Assembly (NCBI RefSeq): GCF_000349945.1
Contig: NC_020548.1
Location: 186,001 to 250,000, forward strand
Length of the DNA: 64,000 bases
Source of the DNA: Azoarcus sp. KH32C
GTDB lineage: Bacteria; Pseudomonadota; Gammaproteobacteria; Burkholderiales; Rhodocyclaceae
Direction: 5' to 3'
Made by a program: the position numbers and the translations under genes. Below, piece by piece: positions 37,795-46,173 of this stretch (its first letter is position 1; each line of letters opens with the position of its first letter). The notes beneath the pieces are model-generated. The model ran no database searches, was not told where the DNA came from, and was given only the letters and a program-made list of their open reading frames with translations.

Positions 37795-37905
37795 CTAGAT
37801 CTTCGTCACGAACGTGCGCGCATGGTAGAGCGGCACCAGACTCAACGCGAAAATGACGATCAATGCGAGCGTGTCCGCTCCCGGATACCCCCAGAATTGC
37901 GACAT
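37795..37905 (-). CDS. 36-residue single-helix membrane protein
   Basis: The product begins MSQFWGYPGADT and has one hydrophobic helix (LALIVIFALSLVPLY), then a basic tail. An AAGGAG stands 7 bases before the ATG at 37905, a better site than many large genes here have, so I regard it as real. It follows the 91-aa gene by 32 bp and the EamA transporter further upstream, all on the minus strand. It could be a small partner of that transporter; this is inference. Confidence 0.7.
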   Translation of the reverse strand: MSQFWGYPGADTLALIVIFALSLVPLYHARTFVTKI

Positions 37906-37937
37906 GGTCCGTCTCCTTGTCCTGCGGTTGAATAGGT

Positions 37938-38213
37938 TCAAAGCAAGCCTGTGTCGGCCATTCGCTGGCGGCCGAAATCGCTCAGGGCGAAGCGGAAACG
38001 CATCTTGTCGCTGTATGCGTCGAAACGCTCATCGAGGCTCTTGACCAAGCCTCCTGAATAGAGGTCGGTGAGGATGACGCGTATTGACCCGTGCCAATAG
38101 GGGCCGTCCTTGCCGTATTCCGCACATACCGCGGTCGCGATCTCGTTGTCCCAGATCCCCTCGGTCTGGGCGATGAGTTGCAGGATGTAGCCTTTGATGT
38201 GAACCCTTGCCAT
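37938..38213 (-). CDS. Small winged-helix-like protein
   Basis: The 91-residue protein has the pattern of a winged helix: ILQLIAQTEGIWDNEIATAV, then a hydrophobic helix (VILTDLYSGGLVKSLDER) and a strand pair ending in FALSDFGRQRM. This recalls PadR- or MarR-like domains without their extra helices. A GGAG precedes the ATG by 7 bases. It is 32 bp downstream of the EamA gene, so it may regulate the operon. I cannot name its family with certainty. Confidence 0.75.
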   Translation of the reverse strand: MARVHIKGYILQLIAQTEGIWDNEIATAVCAEYGKDGPYWHGSIRVILTDLYSGGLVKSLDERFDAYSDKMRFRFALSDFGRQRMADTGLL

Positions 38214-38245
38214 CTGTCATCTCCTCGCTTCGAGTCCTTGCGTAT

Positions 38246-39289
38246 TCACAGGGCGCGCACGACTTCGAGCACGTCGCTCTTTTCCGTGTACATCAGGAAG
38301 GCGCCGCCCACGACCAGGGCGAGGCCGACCAGGAAGTTCCAGGCCGGAAACTGCAGGGTGAAGACGGCCAGGAAGACCACCGCGAAAGCGCCGTAGAGTG
38401 CAGCGATCGCCTGGCCCCGGCCGACGCCGATCAAGGGGAAGGACTTGTACCACGACACGTAGCAGAAGCCGAAGGTGATGCCGGCGAGCAGCAGCCACGT
38501 GAGCGCCTTGAGATTGAAGGCGGCGAGGATCAGACCGATAACGTCGGCATCACCGAACAGGGCCAACGCGGGTAGCACGAGGCAGGACCAGTAGAAGACT
38601 TCGGCGGCGAAGCGGACGGTAATGCCGCAGTCTGGATCGGTCACGTCCAACGCCCGGCCGGCGAGCGCTCCTTCGATGCCCCAGCCCAGCGCCGCCATGG
38701 CGCCGCCGAGATAGCCGAGCCACGACACCTTGCTCGTCGAGGCGTTGGACAGCTCGCCGAGGATGCCCGGGGCGTAGATCGCGATCCCTCCGCCGACGAT
38801 CACGAGGATACCGAGCGCGGCGCGCATGGTGATCCTTTCCTTGTACCAGGCGCGGGCAATGGTGGCCCCGACGATGGGATACAACAGCCCGGAAATCGCG
38901 GCAAACACTGCGCCGACGTAACCCATCGCCAGGAAGGAACCGAAAATCGCCATCGGCCCGCCGAAGATCGCGGCCGCGAAGTACCACTTGGAGATCTTGC
39001 GCACTCGCGTCGCGGTCCTGACGAAGTCGCCGAACTTGTCCAGCACGACCAGCCAGAGGAAGAGGAAGAGCAGCACGGCGCAGGCGTTGAACGTGGTGAT
39101 GACCGCGGCGGCGGTCAGGAACTGCCGGGTATCGTTCATGTCGATCGCCGCGAACGGCTGCTCCTGCCAGATCGCCGCACCCGGCACGTACCACGCCCCC
39201 CAAAGCACCGCGCACCACAGCGCCCAGATGAAACCCCAGCGGATGCTCCGGGCGCGAAAGGCGGCTTTCGCATAAATTGCGGACGTCAT
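38246..39289 (-). CDS. EamA/DMT-family transporter
   Basis: The 347-residue inner-membrane protein has about ten hydrophobic helices in two related halves, as in the drug/metabolite transporter superfamily. It is longer than the usual 290-300 residues, and the extra length is a loop after the first helix. AGGAGGAG precedes the ATG. It heads a three-gene operon with the 91-aa and 36-aa proteins. The substrate cannot be told from the sequence. It follows the NarXL-type pair, and a palindrome at 39413 lies 124 bp upstream. Confidence 0.88.
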   Translation of the reverse strand: MTSAIYAKAAFRARSIRWGFIWALWCAVLWGAWYVPGAAIWQEQPFAAIDMNDTRQFLTAAAVITTFNACAVLLFLFLWLVVLDKFGDFVRTATRVRKISKWYFAAAIFGGPMAIFGSFLAMGYVGAVFAAISGLLYPIVGATIARAWYKERITMRAALGILVIVGGGIAIYAPGILGELSNASTSKVSWLGYLGGAMAALGWGIEGALAGRALDVTDPDCGITVRFAAEVFYWSCLVLPALALFGDADVIGLILAAFNLKALTWLLLAGITFGFCYVSWYKSFPLIGVGRGQAIAALYGAFAVVFLAVFTLQFPAWNFLVGLALVVGGAFLMYTEKSDVLEVVRAL

Positions 39290-39412
39290 GACTCCTCCTT
39301 GTTGTTTGATACGTGCCGAACAGGCGGCACATTGGCCTTCGTCTCCATCCGTTCTCGCGACGCGCGGCGGGAACGTGTGAGGGAATTATTGGAAGAGCCG
39401 GAGGGCGCGACA

Positions 39413-39429
39413 ATGCTCCAAAGGGGCAT
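39413..39429. promoter_or_regulatory. Imperfect palindrome upstream of the EamA operon
   Basis: ATGCTCC-AAA-GGGGCAT is a 7-3-7 dyad with one mismatch, 124 bp before the EamA start. It could bind a dimeric regulator such as the NarL-type protein encoded next door; no direct evidence exists. Confidence 0.35.
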
Positions 39430-39532
39430 ACCCACAAGTAGGCATGGGGAAGGCGTGCTTGATGCAGAAATGAATGCGGCGGCCGGCGCCAAGGGGGCGC
39501 GGGCCGCCGCGTGTCGCGCAGGTCAGCTCAGG

Positions 39533-40195
39533 TCAGGATGCCGAGCGCTGGCGGGCGTCCTCGCACTGGTGACGCCAGACCACGGCTTCCAGGCGGGAAT
39601 GAAGATTGAGCTTGTACAGCACGTGCTTGACGTGCACCTTGACGGTGCCGACGCTGATCCCCAGCTGGCGCGCGATGGTCTTGTTGCACATGCCTTCGGC
39701 GAGGAAGTCGAGCACCTCCGCCTCGCGTGCCGTGAGGTCGGCTTCGGTGGCCGGCATCGGCTGCCCGGTCGCCACCGCCTCGATGAGGCTGCCGGTGACC
39801 GCCTCGCTCAGCACCGCGGCTCCCGTGAGCGCCTTCTTGAGCGCAATACAGAGCTCATCCGGCTCCATGTCCTTGAGCAGGTAACCATGGGCACCAGCCC
39901 GCAGCGCGGCGACAACGTCGCGCTGATTGTCGGACACGGTGAGCATGACGAAGCGGGCTTGGACGCCGCGTTCGCGCAGCATCGTGAGGGTGTCGATGCC
40001 GTTCATGCCCGGCATGTTGAGGTCGATGAGGACGACGTCCGGCTTGAGCCGCTCCGCCATCTCCACCCCTGCCGCCCCGGAACCGACCTCCCCGACGACG
40101 CGGAAGTCGGATTCCATCTCGATCAACTGCGCAATGCCTTTGCGGAAAAGCGCGTGGTCGTCCACGATCAGGACGGTGTGACTGGTCTCCACCAC
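39533..40195 (-). CDS. NarL/FixJ-family response regulator
   Basis: The 220-residue protein has an N-terminal receiver with the phosphoacceptor aspartate in VVLIDLNMPGM (about residue 55), a conserved lysine in LLKDMEP, and a C-terminal LuxR-type helix-turn-helix (LTAREAEVLDFLAEGMCNKTIARQLGISVGTVKVHVKHVL). It follows its sensor kinase by 98 bp on the same strand. It resembles NarL, but its target genes are unknown. Confidence 0.93.
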   Translation of the reverse strand: MVETSHTVLIVDDHALFRKGIAQLIEMESDFRVVGEVGSGAAGVEMAERLKPDVVLIDLNMPGMNGIDTLTMLRERGVQARFVMLTVSDNQRDVVAALRAGAHGYLLKDMEPDELCIALKKALTGAAVLSEAVTGSLIEAVATGQPMPATEADLTAREAEVLDFLAEGMCNKTIARQLGISVGTVKVHVKHVLYKLNLHSRLEAVVWRHQCEDARQRSAS

Positions 40196-40293
40196 TGTCG
40201 GTCTCCAATGTCGTTATCGTCGCCTGTGCCGGCGACTTATTTACTGCCCGGCGATGGTACTCCGTCTTCACTGCCCTGTCCGCGGCGCCGTGC

Positions 40294-41937
40294 TCACCGT
40301 TCCAGGATCGTAGGCTTGAAGCGCACCGTGACGCGGCAGCCGCCCTCCGCCCGGCGCTCGATCGACAGCGCGCCGCCCAGGCTCAGCGCGCGCTCGCGCA
40401 TGATCGTCGTACCGTGGTGGTTGCGGGTGTCGACCACCGGATCGAAGCCTTGGCCGTCGTCCTCGACCGTCACCGCGGTCAGGCCGTCATTGAGCAGGGA
40501 CAGCCGCACCGTGGCCTGGGTGGCTCCGGCGTGACGCACGACGTTCGACAAGGCCTCGCGAACGATCTGCACGACATGGAACTCCTCGTTGACGTCGAGC
40601 CGGCAGGCGCCCAGGCGGTTGTCCAGCGTCATCGCCACGCTGCTGCGGGCGCCGTACTCGTCCAGTGCTTCTTCCAGCGCCGCCGCGAGGCCCCCGGCGT
40701 CGATCTGCATGCGGAAGGTGTTGAGCAGTTCGCGCAACTTGCGATACGCGCCATTCAGGCCCTCGCGCACCTCCTCCGCCGCGCCCGCCACCTCCTCGGG
40801 TCGTGCGCCGCGCTGGAGCAGCTTCTGCATGCGGGTGACCTGGATCTTCATGTAGGACAGCGATTGGGCGAGCGAGTCGTGCAGCTCGCGGGCCATCGAG
40901 GTGCGCTCTTCGATGAGGGCGATGCGCCGGCCTTCCTGATTGCGCCGACAATGGGCGATCGCCATGGCGAGGTGCTTGCCCACCAGCTCCACCACTTGCA
41001 ACAAGGACGAGAGGCTTTCGGGTTCGTCTCGCCCGATGACGAACAAATGACCGTAGCGTGTCTTGCCGTCACCCAGCGGCACCGCCAAGCCCTCCCACAG
41101 CGGGCCGGCCTGCACTGCTCCCGCCGGCAGCAGCTCGAACATCTGGTAGCGCCCGGCGACCGGCAAGGCGCGGAGCTGTTCGAGCTGGGCCCAGCCGAGC
41201 TCGCCGGCGTGGATCGCCGGCGGAAGTTGCATGGACTCGCGCACCTCCTCGTTCAGGCACACCCCGCAAACCCTCGCGCCGAGCGCCTCCTGCACGATCT
41301 GCGACAGTTTCGTCAGCGCCTGCTGCCCCGGTGCCGGACCCGCAAGTTCGGACATGACGCGGTCCAGCAACTGCAGCCAGCGGTCGGGTGGCGGGGCGTG
41401 CGCATGACCGTTGCCGGCGGCCTCGCGGGCGGCCTGCTCGATGCCGCGGCGGCGCAGGCGGACACCGAGCCCGGCGCCCCCCAACGCAACGATGAGGAGA
41501 GCCATGCGCACCGCGATATCCACGCGCAGGTGACGGCGCAAGGCCTCGGCTACGGTGAGCGTCGCCGTCTCGACGAGAGGCAGGGCACTGGACACGTTGT
41601 CGAAGGCATCTGCCGGCACCGCGTCCGGCAGATCGATGCGAAACGGAAGGTCCGCGAGCAAGGCACGGCTTTCCTCCAGCCACTCGCGCGCGGCCGCATT
41701 GTGCGGCTGCGGCGGGAGCGCGGACGCACGTTCCTGCAACTCCGCGGCACCGGCGATGAAGCGCACGGCGTGATTGGTCCACGCGGCGGTGAGGATCGGC
41801 TGCGCCAGCAGGAGCATCGCTGCACCGGCCGCCACCGCCATCACGACTATCCAGGGCAGCGACCACGCGCCTTGCGGCGTCGATCGAAGCCAGTATGATG
41901 GCCAGGCGCGGCTGGAATCTATTCGATCGAACATCAT
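40294..41937 (-). CDS. NarX-like sensor histidine kinase
   Basis: The 547-residue kinase has a membrane helix near residue 35 (LPWIVVMAVAAGAAMLLLAQP), a periplasmic four-helix region, a second helix near 170, a GAF-like domain, and the HisKA_3 motif ARELHDSLAQSLSYMKIQ with a C-terminal ATPase (EALSNVVRHAGA, DDGQGFDP). Two cysteines in ARVCGVC recall the cysteine cluster of NarX. The periplasmic nitrate-binding P-box is not clearly seen, so the ligand is open. The start at 41937 is followed directly by a second ATG, and the choice matters by one residue. It is divergent from the PAS-GGDEF gene with 34 bp between them. Confidence 0.88.
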   Translation of the reverse strand: MMFDRIDSSRAWPSYWLRSTPQGAWSLPWIVVMAVAAGAAMLLLAQPILTAAWTNHAVRFIAGAAELQERASALPPQPHNAAAREWLEESRALLADLPFRIDLPDAVPADAFDNVSSALPLVETATLTVAEALRRHLRVDIAVRMALLIVALGGAGLGVRLRRRGIEQAAREAAGNGHAHAPPPDRWLQLLDRVMSELAGPAPGQQALTKLSQIVQEALGARVCGVCLNEEVRESMQLPPAIHAGELGWAQLEQLRALPVAGRYQMFELLPAGAVQAGPLWEGLAVPLGDGKTRYGHLFVIGRDEPESLSSLLQVVELVGKHLAMAIAHCRRNQEGRRIALIEERTSMARELHDSLAQSLSYMKIQVTRMQKLLQRGARPEEVAGAAEEVREGLNGAYRKLRELLNTFRMQIDAGGLAAALEEALDEYGARSSVAMTLDNRLGACRLDVNEEFHVVQIVREALSNVVRHAGATQATVRLSLLNDGLTAVTVEDDGQGFDPVVDTRNHHGTTIMRERALSLGGALSIERRAEGGCRVTVRFKPTILER

Positions 41938-41971
41938 CGTTCCACCTACGGAGAGTCCTGGAGGACAGCTC

Positions 41972-43585
41972 ATGCTGAGCCTATGGCTGTATCTTGTCGG
42001 CGCCGCCACCGCCTGTGCATATGCGCTCGGAGCGAGCATGGCGTGGATACCGGCATCGCCCGCGCTCGCGGTGGCAAGCCTGACGGTCGCGTCGATATTC
42101 ATATTTTCGGCAGAACTGTGCAACCGACGCGCGCATATGCAGGCCGCCGGCCGCGCGTCTCTCCCGGCGGCGCCTCTCGCCCAGGACGATCACTCGCTGG
42201 TCGACGGGATCGACGACATCGTCTTCCAGACCGATACGGATGCCACGCTCACCTTCCTCAACCGCTCCTGGAAGGACATCACCGCCCTCGATACGCGCGA
42301 CTGCGTGGGGCATTCGTTCTTCGACTACGTCCACCCGGACGACCAAGCGCTCAATCGCGAGCAATTGCTCAAGGTGCTGCAGCCCGGGCAGGAAACCTGC
42401 CGCTTCGAGACCCGCCTGATCTGCCGCGACGGCCGGCAGTGCTGGGTGGACGTGCGTCTCAAGCCGCGTCACGGACGGCGCGGCGGGATCAACGGCGCCA
42501 CCGGGATCATGACCGACATCAACTCGCGCAAGCGCGCCGAAGACCTGCTGCGCGCCCGCGACCGCAGCCTCTCCACGCTGCTCGATCACCTGCCCGGCAT
42601 GGCCTTCCGCTGCCGCAACGATCGCGCGTGGACGATGGAGTTCGTCAGCGACGGCTGCTTCGAGCTGACCGGCCACGAGGCGGTCGATCTCCTCGATCAC
42701 GCGTCCTACGACCAGTTGATCCACCCCGAGGACCGCGCCTACGTATGGGACTACGTGCAGAGCCAGCTTGCCCGCCGCAATGCGTTTCATCTGCGCTACC
42801 GCATCCGCACGCGTGAAGGCCGCGAGCGCTGGGTCGAAGAGCGCAGCCGTGGCGTGTTCGCCGGCAACGGTACGCTGCTCGCGATCGAAGGTTTCATCTC
42901 CGACATCAGCGACCAGAAGCGCGACGAGGAGCGGGTTACGCGGGAATCGCTGCGCGACGCGCTGACCGGACTGAAGACGCGCGCACTGCTGGGCGAGTTC
43001 ATTACGGCCGCCTTCGAGGCCGAGTCGGCGGCGGCGCGTCCGTTCGCGCTGCTGTGCCTGGACGTCGACAATCTCGCGCGCATCAACGAGCGCCACGGCC
43101 GCGATATCGGTGACAAGCTGCTGAGAAGCGTCGGGCAGCGGCTTAGCCGACTGTGCCGGGCGGGTGCGGCAGTGGGACGCAACCGGGGTGAGGAGTTCGG
43201 CATCCTCGTTCATCTCGGGCAGCCACTCCCCGACGGGCGCCTGCCGGCCCTGCCCGATATGGCGGCCTTCGTCGGCGCCGATGCGGGCGAGGAGCATGTG
43301 TCGGCGGTGATCTGCGCAGCCGCATGGGCCGAGGCCATCGCGGCCCTGCTCGACGCGCCATTCGAGATCGATGATGCGGCGATCTCGGTCGGCGCCCGCA
43401 TCGGCATTGCGCTCAGCATCGATGGCTCGCACGACGCCGACGCGATGTTCCGCGACGCGGGCCGGGCAGTCTGCACCGCGCAGTCGCAGATTCCGAACAG
43501 CGCTGTGCGCTACGCGTTCGCCGGCGCCCAGTCCCAGCAGATTGCCCAGGTTTGGCGCCACGCCGCAGGCGAATTGCCGCGCTAA
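41972..43585 (+). CDS. PAS-PAS-GGDEF protein with degraded signature
   Basis: The 537-residue protein begins with two membrane helices (residues about 1-45). PAS domains with PAC tails cover about 75-190 and 195-320, and a GGDEF domain follows from about 330 (RDALTGLKTRALL). Its signature reads NRGEEFG where GG(D/E)EF is expected, so the first glycine is an arginine. Cyclase activity is doubtful; a c-di-GMP binding or sensing role is possible. No EAL domain follows. It is divergent from the NarX-like kinase. Confidence 0.88.
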   Translation: MLSLWLYLVGAATACAYALGASMAWIPASPALAVASLTVASIFIFSAELCNRRAHMQAAGRASLPAAPLAQDDHSLVDGIDDIVFQTDTDATLTFLNRSWKDITALDTRDCVGHSFFDYVHPDDQALNREQLLKVLQPGQETCRFETRLICRDGRQCWVDVRLKPRHGRRGGINGATGIMTDINSRKRAEDLLRARDRSLSTLLDHLPGMAFRCRNDRAWTMEFVSDGCFELTGHEAVDLLDHASYDQLIHPEDRAYVWDYVQSQLARRNAFHLRYRIRTREGRERWVEERSRGVFAGNGTLLAIEGFISDISDQKRDEERVTRESLRDALTGLKTRALLGEFITAAFEAESAAARPFALLCLDVDNLARINERHGRDIGDKLLRSVGQRLSRLCRAGAAVGRNRGEEFGILVHLGQPLPDGRLPALPDMAAFVGADAGEEHVSAVICAAAWAEAIAALLDAPFEIDDAAISVGARIGIALSIDGSHDADAMFRDAGRAVCTAQSQIPNSAVRYAFAGAQSQQIAQVWRHAAGELPR

Positions 43586-43602
43586 CCGCCCCCCCACGCC
43601 CC

Positions 43603-44376
43603 CTAGAACGAGCGCGACAACCCCACGATCCAGTGCCCTTCGCCGAGGTCTTTGCCGTCGGCCACCCATAGGCTGCTGTCGGCATTGGTCTTGGTATAGG
43701 CCAAAGACGCGGTCCACCCGGCACCGAAGGTCTTCGCGAGGCTCGCCCGCCAGTCGGTGTAGCTGAACGCGCTGTAGCTGCGCACGCGTTGGCGGCCCAC
43801 GTGAAGCCCCAGGACGACGTCACCCGGCAAGGGCACCTTGGCGTTGAGCTCCAGGTATCCGCTGCCGCGCGAGCTGCCGCCGCCCATCGAGTCGTGGTTG
43901 AAGCCGAAAAAGTCCGTCAGTGTGTGGGAATACTTCAGCGTGAGCCATCGCCAGCCGACCGACCCATAGGCCTCCAGGGTGTTGTAGCTCTCGTTGGTAC
44001 CGGGGAGCTTCGGGTGCTCGGGGTAATAGAACTGAAGCAGGCCGATGTCATAGCTCCAGTCATCCACAGTACCGGCGTAGCCGCCGTAGAAGTCCACCTC
44101 CAGACTCGCGTCGTTGATGGCGTCGCTGCTCACGTTGGTTCCCCACACCCCCGTATAGAGGCCGCTGGCGTGCGCGTAGTCGAAGCCGCCCTGCAGCGCG
44201 GGATGGTTCTGCGTATAGGTGATGCCGCGGAACACATAGTTGCTGACGAAGCCGACGTTGCTCGTCACCGTGTGCGGGCTCGCCGCCTCTTCCGCGTGGC
44301 TGGCCGGGGCGGTGAGGCCCGCAGCGCAGAAGGCGAGACAACCGATCGCGCGCCGCGGCAAATGCTGAATCTTCAT
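43603..44376 (-). CDS. TorF-family putative porin
   Basis: The 257-residue protein has a signal peptide (about 28 residues, ending ASHA) and a beta-rich body typical of TIGR02001 outer-membrane proteins: SNYVFRGITYTQNHPALQGGFDYAH, WGTNVSS, EVDFYGGY, and a C-terminal aromatic phenylalanine (VGLSRSF) needed for barrel assembly. It is probably an outer-membrane channel. It lies 37 bp after etfA on the same strand, separated by a GC-rich hairpin. Confidence 0.9.
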   Translation of the reverse strand: MKIQHLPRRAIGCLAFCAAGLTAPASHAEEAASPHTVTSNVGFVSNYVFRGITYTQNHPALQGGFDYAHASGLYTGVWGTNVSSDAINDASLEVDFYGGYAGTVDDWSYDIGLLQFYYPEHPKLPGTNESYNTLEAYGSVGWRWLTLKYSHTLTDFFGFNHDSMGGGSSRGSGYLELNAKVPLPGDVVLGLHVGRQRVRSYSAFSYTDWRASLAKTFGAGWTASLAYTKTNADSSLWVADGKDLGEGHWIVGLSRSF

Positions 44377-44380
44377 TGAA

Positions 44381-44407
44381 GTCCCCCTGAGGGGGCTTTC
44401 GCCCCCG
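44381..44407 (-). promoter_or_regulatory. GC-rich hairpins overlapping the porin ribosome site
   Basis: In the gap between etfA and the porin gene, the minus strand reads GGGGGCGAAAGCCCCC and then CCCCCTCAGGGGG, ending 4 bases before the porin ATG. The second stem includes the AGGGGG that would serve as the ribosome site. It may be an attenuator or a weak terminator for the dgc-etf operon. Confidence 0.4.
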
Positions 44408-44413
44408 TGATGC

Positions 44414-45373
44414 TCAGAAATGGTTGCGCAGTTCCTGACCGATCTCGAAGATGTCGCCGACGATCCCGTACCGGGCGATCGTGAAGATCGACGCCTCGGG
44501 GTCGGTGTTCACCGCGACAATGGTCTCGACGTGCTTCATCCCCGCCATGTGCTGCACCGAGCCGGAGATGCCCATGGCGACGTAGAGCTTGCAGGCTGCC
44601 GCCGTCTTGCCGGACTGGCCGACCTGCCGGGCCTTCGGCAGCCAGCCCGCATCGGCGATCGGCCGCGAGCAGCCGAGCGTCGCGCCGACGCTGTCGGCGA
44701 GCTCCTTGAACTGCTCGACGTTGTCTTCCTCGCCGACGCCGCGGCCGATCGAGACGATGAACTCGGCGCCGGGGATGTTGACGTCGTCCCCGCCGGCCGG
44801 CTCCTCGAAGCCGAGATGCTGGCTGCGGGGCATGACCGCCGGCGCCGGGATGGCCGAAACGGCGGGCTCGGCGAGGGTCTCCACCGGCTTGTAGGAACCC
44901 GGGCGCACGGTCAGCACCACGACGGAACGCCCGGGGAAGTCCACTTCGATGTTCACCTTCTGGCCGTAGCCGGAGCGCGTCGCCACCCAGCCATCGGCGT
45001 CGCGTTCGATGCCGAAGACATCGCTGGCGAAGCCGTAGCCGTTCTTCACGACGAGCGGCGCTGCGTAGCCCAGGCTGTCGACCGAATGGGCGAGCAGCAC
45101 GAGCGAGGGCTCGCGCGCCTCGATCAGCGCCCGGACCGAGGCCTCGTAGATCTCCGGATCGAAGGCGTCGACCACCGCCTGCACCGTAAGGATCTCGTCG
45201 ACGCCGGCGAGCTTCAGCTCGGCAACGTAGCGCTCCGGCGCCTCTCCGATGACCGCTACCCGCACCGGTTCGCCGGTCGCGTGCTTCAGCGCTACCGCGG
45301 CACCCACCAGTTCGCGGCTCACCGGCCGCAGCTCGCCATTGCGATGCTCGCTGACTACCAGAATTCCACTCAT
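44414..45373 (-). CDS. etfA: Electron transfer flavoprotein alpha subunit
   Basis: The 319-residue protein has the ETF alpha N-terminal fold and the C-terminal FAD-binding domain (GRGVGEEDNVEQFKELADSVGATLGCSRPIADAGWLPKARQVGQSGKT, CKLYVAMGISGSVQHMAGM). It carries electrons from a dehydrogenase to the quinone pool. The ATG overlaps the etfB stop (TGATG). The gene belongs to the dimethylglycine operon, so DgcAB is the likely partner, as in Pseudomonas. Confidence 0.95.
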   Translation of the reverse strand: MSGILVVSEHRNGELRPVSRELVGAAVALKHATGEPVRVAVIGEAPERYVAELKLAGVDEILTVQAVVDAFDPEIYEASVRALIEAREPSLVLLAHSVDSLGYAAPLVVKNGYGFASDVFGIERDADGWVATRSGYGQKVNIEVDFPGRSVVVLTVRPGSYKPVETLAEPAVSAIPAPAVMPRSQHLGFEEPAGGDDVNIPGAEFIVSIGRGVGEEDNVEQFKELADSVGATLGCSRPIADAGWLPKARQVGQSGKTAAACKLYVAMGISGSVQHMAGMKHVETIVAVNTDPEASIFTIARYGIVGDIFEIGQELRNHF

Positions 45374-46173
45374 CACGCTGCCCCCCCGAATTCCTTGATG
45401 ATTTGCGCCAGACGCGCTGCCTGTTCCGCAGGCGTTCCCTCGATCATCTGGGCACGTCCCTTCTCGGGCACATACATGCGGCGCACGCGCGAAGCCGAAC
45501 CCGCCGCCCCGAGAGCATCTGCCGTCACGCCGAGCGCTTCGGCGTCGAGTACCTCGATCGGACGCTGAGCGGCCTGCTTGATGCCGCGCAGTGACGCGTA
45601 GCGCGGGGTGTTGATGCCGAGTTGCAGCGTCAGCACGGCCGGGCAACCGATGCGTACCGATGCGTAGCTGCCGCCTTCGAGCTCACGGCGGACCGTCGCG
45701 CTGTGGCTGCCGGGAACATAGTCCAGCGCCGCGACCACGGCGGCGTGCGGGAGGTCGAGAAGCCCCGCGAGTGCCATTCCGGTGGCGCCGCAGGCGTGGT
45801 CCGCGGCCTGCACCCCGGCGAAGATGAGATCGGGCGATTCGCGTCGCGCCAAGGCGGCGAGCACGCGCGCCACGCCGACGGCATCGGCATCCTCTAGGGC
45901 GTCGCTCCACACCCGTACGGCGCGGTCGGCGCCCTTGGCGAGGCACTTGCGCAGCTCCTCGTCGACACTCTCCGGGCCCACGGTGGCGACCACCACCTCG
46001 ATGCCCTCGCCGCCGGGGCCTTCCTTCAGGCGCATCGCCTCCTCGAGCGTGTAGTTGTCCCACTCGTTGAGGTCATGGATGAGAAAGTCAGGGTCGACGT
46101 CGCGGCCGTCGTCGCGGAACTCGAAGTCCTCGTCGAGCGTGGCCACCTGCTTGATCGGCACTAGTATTTTCAT
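45373..46173 (-). CDS. etfB: Electron transfer flavoprotein beta subunit
   Basis: The 266-residue protein begins MKILVPIKQVATLDEDFE and has the AMP-binding/ETF beta signature (VGPESVDEELRKCLAKGADRAVRV; AGVQAADHACGATG). It forms the heterodimer with EtfA. An AAGGAG lies 5 bases upstream of the ATG. Its start overlaps the leucine-rich-repeat-variant gene by 4 bp. Confidence 0.95.
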   Translation of the reverse strand: MKILVPIKQVATLDEDFEFRDDGRDVDPDFLIHDLNEWDNYTLEEAMRLKEGPGGEGIEVVVATVGPESVDEELRKCLAKGADRAVRVWSDALEDADAVGVARVLAALARRESPDLIFAGVQAADHACGATGMALAGLLDLPHAAVVAALDYVPGSHSATVRRELEGGSYASVRIGCPAVLTLQLGINTPRYASLRGIKQAAQRPIEVLDAEALGVTADALGAAGSASRVRRMYVPEKGRAQMIEGTPAEQAARLAQIIKEFGGAA

